Positions 1-13,138 of a stretch of 64,000 nt of DNA are shown here, in pieces. The stretch is from positions 13,098,876 to 13,162,875 of the forward strand of contig NC_092567.1 in the NCBI RefSeq assembly GCF_037975245.1. The letters are read 5' to 3'. The translations under genes and the position numbers were made by a program. The notes beneath the pieces were generated by a model, which saw only the letters and a list, made by a program, of their open reading frames with translations, made no database searches and had not been told where the DNA came from. Position 1 is the stretch's first letter. Each line of letters begins with the position of its first letter. The DNA is from Apostichopus japonicus. Lineage: Eukaryota; Echinodermata; Holothuroidea; Aspidochirotida; Stichopodidae.

Positions 1-1037
1 CGATCAATCGAATATGCGTTACCGATCAATCTAAAATTCGGTACCGATCAATCGAATGTTCGTTATCGATTTATCGAATGTTGGTATCAATCAAACGAAT
101 ATTTGGTACCGATCGATCGAATTTGCGTTACCGATCAATCGAATGTGGATACCAATCGATCGAATGTTCGGTATCTATCAATCGAATGTTCGGTACCGAT
201 CGATCAAATGTGCGATACCGATCAATGGAATGTGCGGTACCGATCAGTCTAATGTTCGGAACCGATCGATCGAATATGCGCTACCGATCGATCGAATGTG
301 CGGTACCTATCAATCGAATGTGCGATACCGATCAATCGAATGTGCGGTACCGATCGATCGAATGTGCGGTACCTATCAATCGAATGTGCGATACCGATCA
401 ATCGAATGTGCGGTACCGATCAATCGAATGTGCGGTACCGATCATTCGAATGTGCGGAACCGATCAATCGATTATGCGTTACCGATCAATCGAGAATTCG
501 GTACCGATCGATCGAATGTATGGTATCGATCGATCGAATGTTTGGTATCGATCAATCAAATGTTTGATACCGATCGATCGAATGTGCGTTACCGATCAAT
601 CGAATGTGCGTTACCGATCAATCGAATATGCGTCACGGATCGATCGAAAATTCGGTACCGATTGATCGAATGTGCGGAACCGATCAGTCCAATGTTCGGA
701 ACCGATCAATCGAATATGCGTCACGGATCAATCAAAAATTCGGTACCGATCGATCGAATGCGTGGTATCGACCGATCGAATGTTCGGTACCGATCGATCA
801 AATGTTCGGTACCGATCGATCGAATGTGCGGTACCGATCAAACGAATGTGCGGTACCGATCAATCGAATGTGCGGAACCGATCAATCGAATATGCGTTAC
901 CGATCAATCGAAAATTCGGTACCGATCGATCGAATGTGCTGTATCGATCAATCGAATGTGCGGTACCGATCGATCGAATGTGCGGTACCGATCAATCGAA
1001 TGTGCGGTACCGATCAATCAGAAAGTCGGTACCGATC
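1..1037 (+). repeat. Higher-order block of the 22-bp satellite, copy 1
   Basis: This block recurs almost unchanged at 6311-7479, offset 6310 for the first ~835 bases. It is recognised by rare variant units: TTATCGAATGTTGGTATC, then CAATCAAACGAATATTTG at ~64-115, and a shortened unit with AATGTGGATAC at ~141-165. The two copies differ by a few substitutions (for example near 760) and by a 132-bp (six-unit) insertion in the second copy at ~7145. Similarity ends at 1038. Confidence 0.9.
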
Positions 1038-4000
1038 AATCGAATGTGAGGAACCAGTTAATCGAATGTGCGTTACCGATCAATCAGAAAGTCGGTACCA
1101 ATCGATCGAATGTTCGGTATCAATCCATCGAATGTTCGGTACCGATCGATCAAATGTTCGGTACCGATCGATCGAATGTGCGGTATCGATCAATCGAATG
1201 TGCGGTACCGATCAATCAAATGTGCGGAACCGATCAATCGAATGTGCGGTACCGATCAATCGAATATGCGGTATCGATCTATCGAATGTGCGGAACCGAT
1301 CAATCGAATGTGCGGTACCGATCGATCGAATGTGCGGAACCGATCAATCGAATGTGCGGTATCGATCAATCGAATGTGCGGTACCGATCGATCGAATGTG
1401 CGGTATTGATCGATCGAATGTGCGTAACCGATCAATCGAATGTGCGGTACCGATCAATCGAATGTGCGGAACCTATTAATCGAATGTGCGATACCGATCA
1501 ATCGAATATGCGATACCGATCAATCGAATATGCGTTACCGATCAATCGAATGTGCTGAACCGATCAATCGAACATGCGTTACCGATCAATCGAAAATTCG
1601 GTACCGATCGATCGAATGTGCGGTGTCGATCAATCGAATGTTCGGTAGCGATCGATCGAATGTGCGATAACGATTGATCGGATGTGCGGTACCGATCAAT
1701 CGAATGTGCGGAACCAATCATTCGAATGTGCGGAACCGATCAATCGAATATGAGTTACCGATCAATCGAAAATTCGGTACCGAACGATCGAATGTTTGGT
1801 ATCGATCAATCAAATGTTTGATACCGATCGATCGAATGTGCGTTAACGATCGATCGAATGTGCGGTAACGATCAATCGAATGTGCGGTACCGATCGATCG
1901 AATGTGCGGTATCGATCAATCGAATGTGCGGTACCGATCAATCGAATGTGCGTAAACGATCAATCGAATATGCGTCACGGATCAATCGAAAATTCGGTAC
2001 CGATCGATCGAATGTGCGGTATCGATCGATCGAATGTTCGGTACCGACCCATCAAATGTTCGGTACCGATCGATCGAATGTGCGGTACCGATTAATCGAA
2101 TATGCGGTATCGATCTATCGAATGTGCGGTACCGATCGATGGAATGTGCGGTACCGATCAATCGAATGTGCGGTACCGATCAATCGAATGTGCGGAACCG
2201 ATCAATCGAATATGAGTTACCGATCAATCGAAAATTCGGTACCGATCAATCGAATGTGCGTTACCGATCGATCGAATATGCGGTACCGATCAATCGAATG
2301 TGCGGTACCGATCGATCGAATGTGCGGTACCGATCGATCGAATGTGCGGTATTGATCGATCGAATGTGCGTTACCGATATATCGAATATTCGGTACCGAT
2401 CGATCCAATATGCGGTACCGATCGATCGAATGTGCGTAACCGATCAATCGAATATGCGTCACGGATCAATCGAAAATTCGGTACCGATCGATCGAATGTG
2501 CGGTATCGATCGATCGAATGTTCGCTACCGACCCATCAAATGTTCGGTACCGATCGATCGAATGTGCGTAACCGATTAATCGAATATGCGGTATCGATCT
2601 ATCGAATGTGCGGTACCGATCGATGGAATGTGCGGTACCGATCAATCGAATGTGCGGTACCGATCAATCGAATGTGCGGTAACGATCAATCGAATATGCG
2701 GTACCGATCAATCGAATGTGCGGTACCGATCGATCGAATGTGAGGTACCGATCGATCGAATGTGCGGTATTGATCAATCGAATGTGCGGTACCGATCAAT
2801 CAAATGTGCGGAACCGATCAATCGAATGTGCGTAACCGATCAATCGAATATGCGTCACGGATCAATCGAAAATTCGGTACCGATCGATCGAATGTGCGGT
2901 ATCGATCGATCGAATGTTCGGTACCGATCGATCAAATGTTCGGTACCGATCGATCAAATGTGCGGTACCGATCAATCGAATATGCGGTATCGATCTATCG
3001 AATGTGCGGTAACGATCAATCGAATGTGCGGTACCGATCAATCGAATGTGCGGTACCGATCGATCGAATGTGCGGAACCGATCAATCGAATGTGCGGTAT
3101 CGATCAATCGAATGTGCGATACCGATCGATCGAATGTGCGGTATTGATCGATCGAATGTGCGTAACCGATCAATCGAATGTGCGGTACCGATCAATCGAA
3201 TGTGCGGAACCTATTAATCGAATGTGCGATACCGATCAATCGAATATGCGATACCGATCAATCGAATATGCGTTACCGATCAATCGAATGTGCTGAACCG
3301 ATCAATCGAACATGCGTTACCGATCAATCGAAAATTCGGTACCGATCGATCGAATGTGCGGTGTCGATCAATCGAATGTGCGGTACCGATCGATCGAATG
3401 TGCGATAACGATTGATCGGATGTGCGGTACCGATCAATCGAATGTGCGGAACCAATCAGTCTAATGTTCGGTAGCGATCGATCGAATGTGCGGTACCGAT
3501 CAATCGAATGTGCGGTATCGATCAATCGAATGTGCGGTACCGATCATTCGAATGTGCGGAACCGATCAATCGAATATGAGTTACCGATCAATCGAAAATT
3601 CGGTACCGAACGATCGAATGTTTGGTATCGATCAATCAAATGTTTGATACCGATCGATCGAATGTGCGTTACCGATCGATCGAATGTGGGGTAACGATCA
3701 ATCGAATGTGCGGTACCGATCGATCGAATGTGCGGTATCGATCAATCGAATGTGCGGTACCGATCAATCGAATGTGCGTAAACGATCAATCGAATATGCG
3801 TCACGGATCAATCGAAAAGTCGGTACCGATCGATCGAATGTGCGGTATCGATCGATCGAATGTTCGGTACCGACCCATCAAATGTTCGGTACCGATCAAT
3901 CGAATGTGCGGTACCGATTAATCGAATATGCGGTATCGATCTATCGAATGTGCGGTACCGATCGATGGAATGTGCGGTACCGATCAATCGAATGTGCGGT

Positions 4001-6310
4001 ACCGATCAATCGAATGTGCGATTCCGCTCGATCGAATGTGCGGTATCGATCAATCGAATGTGCGGTACCGATCATTCGAAAATTCGGTACCGATCAATCG
4101 AATGTGGGTTACCGATCGATCGAATATGCGGTAACGATCAATCGAATATGCGGTACCGATCAATCGAATGTGCGTTACCGATCGATCGAATGTGCGGTAC
4201 CGATCGATCGAATGTGCGGTATTGATCGATCGAATCTGCGTTACCGATCAATCGAATATTCGGTACCGATCGATCCAATATGCGGTACCGATCGATCGAA
4301 TGTGCGTTACCGATCGATCGAATGTGCGGTACCGATCAATCGAATGTGCGGTATCGATCAATCGAATGTGCGGTACCGATCAATCGAATGTGCGGTATCG
4401 ATCAATCGAATGTGCGGTACCGATCATTCGAATGTGCGGAACCGATCAATCGAATATGAGTTACCGATCAATCGAAAATTCGGTACCGAACGATCGAATG
4501 TTTGGTATCGATCAATCAAATGTTTGATACCGATCGATCGAATGTGCGTTACCGATCGATCGAATGTGCGGTAACGATCAATCGAATGTGCGGTACCGAT
4601 CGATCGAATGTGCGGTACCGATCGATCGAATGTGCGGTATTGATGGATCGAATGTGCGTTACCGATCAATCGAATGTGCAGAACCGATCAATCGAATGTG
4701 CGGAACCGATCAATCGAATATGCGTCACGGATCAATCAAAAATTCGGTATCGATCGATCGAATGTGCGGTATCGATCGATCGAATGTTCGGTACCGACCC
4801 ATCAATATTCGGTACCAATCGATCGAATGTGCGGTATCGATCAATCGAAAATTCGGTACCGATCGATCGAATGTGCGTTACCGATTAATCGAATATGCGG
4901 TATCGATCAATCGAATGTGCGGTACCGATCGATGGAATGTGCGGTACCGATCAATCGAATGTGCGGTACCGATCAATCGAATGTGCGATTCCGCTCGATC
5001 GAATGTGCGGTATCGATCAATCGAATGTGCGGTACCGATCATTCGAAAATTCGGTACCGATCAATCGAATGTGCGTTACCGATCGATCGAATGTGCGGTA
5101 ACGATCAATCGAATATGCGGTACCGATCAATCGAATGTGCGGAACCGATCAATCGAATATGAGTTACCGATCAATCGAAAATTCCGTTCCGATCAATCGA
5201 ATGTGCGTTACCGATCGATCGAATGTGCGGTAACGATCAATCGAATATGCGGTACCGATCAATCGAATGTGCAGTATCGATCGATCGAATGTTCGGTACC
5301 GATCATTCGAATGTTCGGTATCGATCAATCGAATGTGCGGTACCGATCAGTCGAATATGAGTTACCGATCAATCGAAAATTCGGTACCGATCAATCGAAT
5401 GTTCGGTATCGATCAATCGAATGTTTGGTATCGATCAATCAAATGTTTGATACCGATCAATCGAATGTGCGTTATGGATCAATCGAATGTGGGTTACCGA
5501 TCAATCGAATGTGCGGTACCGATCGATCGAATGTGCGGTACCGATCAATCGAATTTGCGGTACCGATCAATCAGAAAGTCGGTACCGATCAATCGAATGT
5601 GCCGTATCGATCTATCGAATGTGCGGAACCGATCAATCGAATATGCGTTACCGATCAATCGAAAATTCGGTACCGATCGGTCGAATGTTCGGTATCGATT
5701 AATCGAAAGTTGGTATCAATCGATCGAATATTTGGTACCGATCGATCGAATGTGCGTTACCGATCAATCGAATGTGCGGTACCGATCAATCGATTGTGCG
5801 GTACTGATCAATCGAATGTGCGGAACCAATTAATCGAATGTGCGTCACCGATTAATCAGTTAGTCGGTACCAATCGATCAAATGTTCGGTATCGATCAAT
5901 CGAATGTTCGGTACCGTTCGATCGAATGTGCGGTACCGATCGATTGAAAGTGCGGTATTGATCGATCGAATGTGCGTTACCGATCGATCGAATGTTCGGT
6001 ACCGATCGATCGAATATGCGGTACCGATCGATCGAATGTGCGTTACCGATCAATCGAATGTGCGGTACCGATCAATCGAATGTGCGGTACCGATCGATCG
6101 AATGTGCGGTACCGATCGATCGAATGTGCGGTATTGATCGATCGAATGTGCGTTACCGATCAATCGAATATTCGGTACCGATCGATCGAATATGCGGTAC
6201 CGATCGATCGAATGTGCGTTACCGATCAATCGAATGTGCGGTACCGATCGATCGAATGTGCGGTACCGATCAATCGAATGTGCGGAACCTATTAATCGAA
6301 TGTGTGATAC

Positions 6311-7479
6311 CGATCAATCGAATATGCGTTACCGATCAATCTAAAATTCGGTACCGATCAATCGAATGTTCGTTATCGATTTATCGAATGTTGGTATCAA
6401 TCAAACGAATATTTGGTACCGATCGATCGAATTTGCGTTACCGATCAATCGAATGTGGATACCAATCGATCGAATGTTCGGTATCTATCAATCGAATGTT
6501 CGGTACCGATCGATCAAATGTGCGATACCGATCAATGGAATGTGCGGTACCGATCAGTCTAATGTTCGGAACCGATCGATCGAATATGCGCTACCGATCG
6601 ATCGAATGTGCGGTACCTATCAATCGAATGTGCGATACCGATCAATCGAATGTGCGGTACCGATCGATCGAATGTGCGGTACCTATCAATCGAATGTGCG
6701 ATACCGATCAATCGAATGTGCGGTACCGATCAATCGAATGTGCGGTACCGATCATTCGAATGTGCGGAACCGATCAATCGATTATGCGTTACCGATCAAT
6801 CGAGAATTCGGTACCGATCGATCGAATGTATGGTATCGATCGATCGAATGTTTGGTATCGATCAATCAAATGTTTGATACCGATCGATCGAATGTGCGTT
6901 ACCGATCAATCGAATGTGCGTTACCGATCAATCGAATATGCGTCACGGATCGATCGAAAATTCGGTACCGATTGATCGAATGTGCGGAACCGATCAGTCC
7001 AATGTTCGGAACCGATCAATCGAATATGCGTCACGGATCAATCAAAAATTCGGTACCGATCGATCGAATGTGCGGTATCGACCGATCGAATGTTCGGTAC
7101 CGATCGATCAAATGTTCGGTACCGATCGATCGAATGTGCGGTACCAATCGATCGAATGTTCGGTATCTATCAATCGAATGTTCGGTACCGATCGATCAAA
7201 TGTTCGGTACCAATCGATCGAATGTGCGTTACCGATCAATCGAATGTGCGGTACCGATCGATCGAATGTGCGGTACCGATCAATCGAATGTGCGCTACCG
7301 ATCAATCGAATGTGCGGAACCGATCAATCGAATATGCGTTACCGATCAATCGAAAATTCGGTACCGATCGATCGAATGTGCTGTATCGATCAATCGAATG
7401 TGCGGTACCGATCGATCGAATGTGCGGTACCGATCAATCGAATGTGCGGTACCGATCAATCAGAAAGTCGGTACCGATC
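6311..7479 (+). repeat. Higher-order block of the 22-bp satellite, copy 2
   Basis: This matches 1-1037. After ~7145 six extra units are present and the offset becomes 6442. Farther on, correspondence with the first half of the array resumes at offsets 6486 (1440 matches 7926), 6222 (2586 matches 8808) and 6090 (3422 matches 9512), so a segment of roughly 4 kb was duplicated and later gained or lost whole units. A third, shorter copy of the same diagnostic units lies at 11123-11480. Confidence 0.88.
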
Positions 7480-10399
7480 GATCAAATGTTCGGTACCGAT
7501 CGATCGAATGTGCGGTATCGATCAATCGAATGTGCGGTACCGATCAATCAAATGTGCGGAACCGATCAATCGAATGTGCGTAACCGATCAATCGAATATG
7601 CGTCACGGATCAATCGAAAATTCGGTACCGATCGATCGAATGTGCGGTATCGATCGATCGAATGTTCGGTACCGATCGATCAAATGTTCGGTACCGATCG
7701 ATCAAATGTGAGGTACCGATCAATCGAATATGCGGTATCGATCTATCGAATGTGCGGTAACGATCAATCGAATGTGCGGTACCGATCAATCGAATGTGCG
7801 GTACCGATCGATCGAATGTGCGGAACCGATCAATCGAATGTGCGGTATCGATCAATCGAATGTGCGGTACCGATCGATCGAATGTGCGGTATTGATCGAT
7901 CGAATGTGCGTAACCGATCAATCGAATGTGCGGTACCGATCAATCGAATGTGCGGAACCTATTAATCGAATGTGCGATACCGATCAATCGAATATGCGAT
8001 ACCGATCAATCGAATATGCGTTACCGATCAATCGAATGTGCTGAACCGATCAATCGAACATGCGTTACCGATCAATCGAAAATTCGGTACCGATCGATCG
8101 AATGTGCGGTGTCGATCAATCGAATGTTCGGTAGCGATCGATCGAATGTGCGATAACGATTGATCGGATGTGCGGTACCGATCAATCGAATGTGCGGAAC
8201 CAATCATTCGAATGTGCGGAACCGATCAATCGAATATGAGTTACCGATCAATCGAAAATTCGGTACCGAACGATCGAATGTTTGGTATCGATCAATCAAA
8301 TGTTTGATACCGATCGATCGAATGTGCGTTACCGATCGATCGAATGTGCGGTAACGATCAATCGAATGTGCGGTACCGATCGATCGAATGTGCGGTATCG
8401 ATCAATCGAATGTGCGGTACCGATCAATCGAATGTGCGTAAACGATCAATCGAAAATTCGGTACCGATCAATCGAATGTGCGTTACCGATCGATCGAATA
8501 TGCGGTACCGATCAATCGAATGTGCGGTACCGATCGATCGAATGTGCGGTACCGATCGATCGAATGTGCGGTATTGATCGATCGAATGTGCGTTACCGAT
8601 ATATCGAATATTCGGTACCGATCGATCCAATATGCGGTACCGATCGATCGAATGTGCGTAACCGATCAATCGAATATGCGTCACGGATCAATCGAAAATT
8701 CGGTACCGATCGATCGAATGTGCGGTATCGATCGATCGAATGTTCGCTACCGACCCATCAAATGTTCGGTACCGATCGATCGAATGTGCGTAACCGATTA
8801 ATCGAATATGCGGTATCGATCTATCGAATGTGCGGTACCGATCGATGGAATGTGCGGTACCGATCAATCGAATGTGCGGTACCGATCAATCGAATGTGCG
8901 GTAACGATCAATCGAATATGCGGTACCGATCAATCGAATGTGCGGTACCGATCGATCGAATGTGAGGTACCGATCGATCGAATGTGCGGTATTGATCAAT
9001 CGAATGTGCGGTACCGATCAATCAAATGTGCCCAACCGATCAATCGAATGTGCGTAACCGATCAATCGAATATGCGTCACGGATCAATCGAAAATTCGGT
9101 ACCGATCGATCGAATGTGCGGTATCGATCGATCGAATGTTCGGTACCGATCGATCAAATGTTCGGTACCGATCGATCAAATGTGCGGTACCGATCAATCG
9201 AATATGCGGTATCGATCTATCGAATGTGCGGTAACGATCAATCGAATGTGCGGTACCGATCAATCGAATGTGCGGTACCGATCGATCGAATGTGCGGAAC
9301 CTATTAATCGAATGTGCGGTATCGATCAATCGAATGTGCGATACCGATCAATCGAATATGCGTTACCGATCAATCGAATGTGCTGAACCGATCAATCGAA
9401 CATGCGTTACCGATCAATCGAAAATTCGGTACCGATCGATCGAATGTGCGGTGTCGATCAATCGAATGTGCGGTACCGATCGATCGAATGTGCGATAACG
9501 ATTGATCGGATGTGCGGTACCGATCAATCGAATGTGCGGAACCAATCAGTCTAATGTTCGGTAGCGATCGATCGAATGTGCGGTACCGATCAATCGAATG
9601 TGCGGTATCGATCAATCGAATGTGCGGTACCGATCATTCGAATGTGCGGAACCGATCAATCGAATATGAGTTACCGATCAATCGAAAATTCGGTACCGAA
9701 CGATCGAATGTTTGGTATCGATCAATCAAAGGTTTGATACCGATCGATCGAATGTGCGTTACCGATCGATCGAATGTGCGGTAACGATCAATCGAATGTG
9801 CGGTACCGATCGATCGAATGTGCGGTACCGATCGATCGAATGTGCGGTACCGATCAATCGAATGTGCGGTACCGATCAATCGAATGTGCGATACCGCTCG
9901 ATCGAATGTGCGGTATCGATCTATCGAATGTGCGGTACCGATCATTCGAATGTGCGGAACCGATCAATCGAATATGCGTTACCGATCTATCGAAAATTCG
10001 GTACCGATCGATCGAATGTTCGGTATGGATCAATCGAATGTTTGGTATCGATCAATCAAATGTTTGATACCGATCAATCGAATGTGCGTTACCGATCAAT
10101 CGAATGTGCGTTACCGATCAATCGAATGTGCGGTACCGATCGATCGAATGTGCGGTACCGATCAATCGAATTTGCGGTACCGATCAATCAGAAAGTCGGT
10201 ACCGATCAATCGAATGTGCCGTATCGATCTATCGAATGTGCGGAACCGATCAATCGAATATGCGTTACCGATCAATCGAAAATTCGGTACCGATCGGTCG
10301 AATGTTCGGTATCGATTAATCGAATGTTGGTATCCATCGATCGAATATTTGGTACCGATCGCTCGAATGTGCGTTACCGATCAATCGAATGTGCGGTAC

Positions 10400-10927
10400 C
10401 GATCAATCGAATGTGCGGACCCAATTAATCGAATGTGCGTCACCGATTAATCAGTTAGTCGGTACCAATCGATCAAATGTTCGGTATCGATCAATCGAAT
10501 GTTCGGTACCGATCGATCGAATGTGCGGTACCGATCGATCGAATGTGCGGTATCGATTAATCGAATGTGCGGTACCGATCAATCGAATGTGCGGAACCGA
10601 TCAATCGAATGTGCGTAACCGATCAATCGAATATGCGTCACGGATCAATCGAAAATTCGGTACCGATCAATCGAATGTGCGGACCCAATTAATCGAATGT
10701 GCGTCACCGATTAATCAGTTAGTCGGTACCAATCGATCAAATGTTCGGTATCGATCAATCGAATGTTCGGTACCGATCGATCGAATGTGCGGTACCGATC
10801 GATCGAATGTGCGGTATCGATTAATCGAATGTGCGGTACCGATCAATCGAATGTGCGGAACCGATCAATCGAATGTGCGTAACCGATCAATCGAATATGC
10901 GTCACGGATCAATCGAAAATTCGGTAC
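10400..10927 (+). repeat. 264-bp (12-unit) tandem duplication within the satellite
   Basis: Two consecutive 264-bp blocks repeat the same series of variant units, including the rare GCGGACCCAATTAATCG unit (10415 and 10679) and the CAGTTAGTCGG unit. The copies look essentially identical, which implies recent unequal exchange. Confidence 0.88.
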
Positions 10928-11122
10928 CGATCGATCGAATGTGCGGTATCGATCGATCGAATGTTCGGTACCGATCGATCAAATGTTCGGTACCGATCGA
11001 TCAAATGTGCGGTACCGATCGATCGAATATGCGGTATCGATCTATCGAATGTGCGGTACCGATCGATCGAATGTGCGGTACCGATCAATCGAATGTGCGG
11101 TACCGATCGATCGAATGTGCGA

Positions 11123-11480
11123 TATCGATTTATCGAATGTTGGTATCAATCAAACGAATATTTGGTACCGATCGATCGAATTTGCGTTACCGATCAATCG
11201 AATGTGGATACCAATCGATCGAATGTTCGGTATCTATCAATCGAATGTTCGGTACCGATCGATCAAATGTGCGATACCGATCAATGGAATGTGCGGTACC
11301 GATCAGTCTAATGTTCGGAACCGATCGATCGAATATGCGCTACCGATCGATCGAATGTGCGGTACCTATCAATCGAATGTGCGATACCGATCAATCGAAT
11401 GTGCGGTACCGATCAATCGAATGTGCGGTACCGATCATTCGAATGTGCGGAACCGATCAATCGATTATGCGTTACGGATC
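11123..11480 (+). repeat. Higher-order block of the 22-bp satellite, partial copy 3
   Basis: It starts with the same diagnostic TATCGATTTATCG unit as positions 64 and 6374 and follows them unit for unit. It lacks one of the two GTACCTATC-containing units. It ends near a GGATCAATCTAAAATTCG unit. Confidence 0.85.
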
Positions 11481-12554
11481 AATCTAAAATTCGGTACCGA
11501 TCGATCGAATGTGCGGTATCGATCGATCGAATGTTCGGTACCGATCGATCAAATGTTCGGTACCGATCGATCAAATGTGCGGTACCGATCAATCGAATAT
11601 GCGGTATCGATCTATCGAATGTGCGGTACCGATCGATCGAATGTGCGGTACCGATCAATCGAATGTGCGGTACCGATCAATCGAATGTGCGATACCGCTC
11701 GATCGAATGTGCGGTATCGATCTATCGAATGTGCGGTACCGATCATTCGAATGTACGGAACCGATCAATCGAATATGAGTTACCGATCAATCGAAAATTC
11801 GGTACCGATCGATCGAATGTTCGGTATCGATCAATCGAATGTTTGGTATCGATCAATCAAATGTTTGATACCGATCGATCGAATGTGCGTTACCGATCAA
11901 TCGAATGTGCGGTACCGATCAATCGAATGTGCGGTATCGATCAATCGAATGTGCGGTACCGATCATTCGAATGTGCGGAACCGATCAATCGAATATGAGT
12001 TACCGATCAATCGAAAATTCGGTACCGAACGATCGAATGTTTGGTATCGATCAATCAAATGTTTGATACCGATCGATCGAATGTGCGTTACCGATCGATC
12101 GAATGTGCGGTAACGATCAATCGAATGTGCGGTACCGATCGATCGAATGTGCGGTATTGATCGACCGAATGTGCGTTACCGATCGATCGAATGTGCGGTA
12201 TCGATCAATCGAATGTGCGGTACCGATCAATCGAATGTGCGTAACCGATCAATCGAATATGCGTCACGGATCAATCGAAAATTCGGTACCGATCGATCGA
12301 ATGTGCGGTATCGATCGATCGAATGTTCGGTACCGACCCATCAAATGTTCGGTACCGATCGATCGAATGTGCGGTACCGATTAATCGAATGTGCGGTACC
12401 GATCATTCGAATGTGCGGAACCGATCAATCGAATATGAGTTACCGATCAATCGAAAATTCGGTACCGATCAATCGAATGTGCGTTACCGATCGATCGAAT
12501 GTGCGGTAACGATCAATCGAATATGCGGTACCGATCAATCGAATGTGCGGTACC

Positions 12555-13138
12555 GATCGATCGAATGTGCGGTACCGATCGATCGAATGTGCGGTATTGA
12601 TCGATCGAATGTGCGTTACCGATCAATCGAATGTGCGGTACCGATCGATCGAATGTGCGGTACCGATCGATCGAATGTGCGGTAGTGATCGATCGAATGT
12701 GCGTTACCGATCAATCGAATATTCGGTACCGATCGATCCAATATGCGGTACCGATCGATCGAATGTGCGTTACAGATCGATCGAATGTGCGGTACCGATC
12801 AATCGAATGTGCGGTATCGATCGATCGAATGTGCGGTACCGATCGATCGAATGTGCGGTATTGATCGATCGAATGTGCGTTACCGATCAATCGAATGTGC
12901 GGTACCGATCGATCGAATGTGCGGTACCGATCGATCGAATGTGCGGTAGTGATCGATCGAATGTGCGTTACCGATCAATCGAATATTCGGTACCGATCGA
13001 TCCAATATGCGGTACCGATCGATCGAATGTGCGTTACAGATCGATCGAATGTGCGGTACCGATCAATCGAATGTGCGGTATCGATCGATCGAATGTGCGG
13101 TACCGATCGATCGAATGTGCGGTATTGATCGATCGAAT
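12555..13138 (+). repeat. Second 264-bp (12-unit) tandem duplication in the satellite
   Basis: The series of units at 12631-12864 is repeated without visible change at 12895-13128, an offset of 264 bp. It includes the distinctive GGTAGTGATCG and GTTACAGATCG units. Similarity breaks at ~13139, where a GACCCATCAAACG unit begins. This is the same period as the duplication at 10400. Confidence 0.88.
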
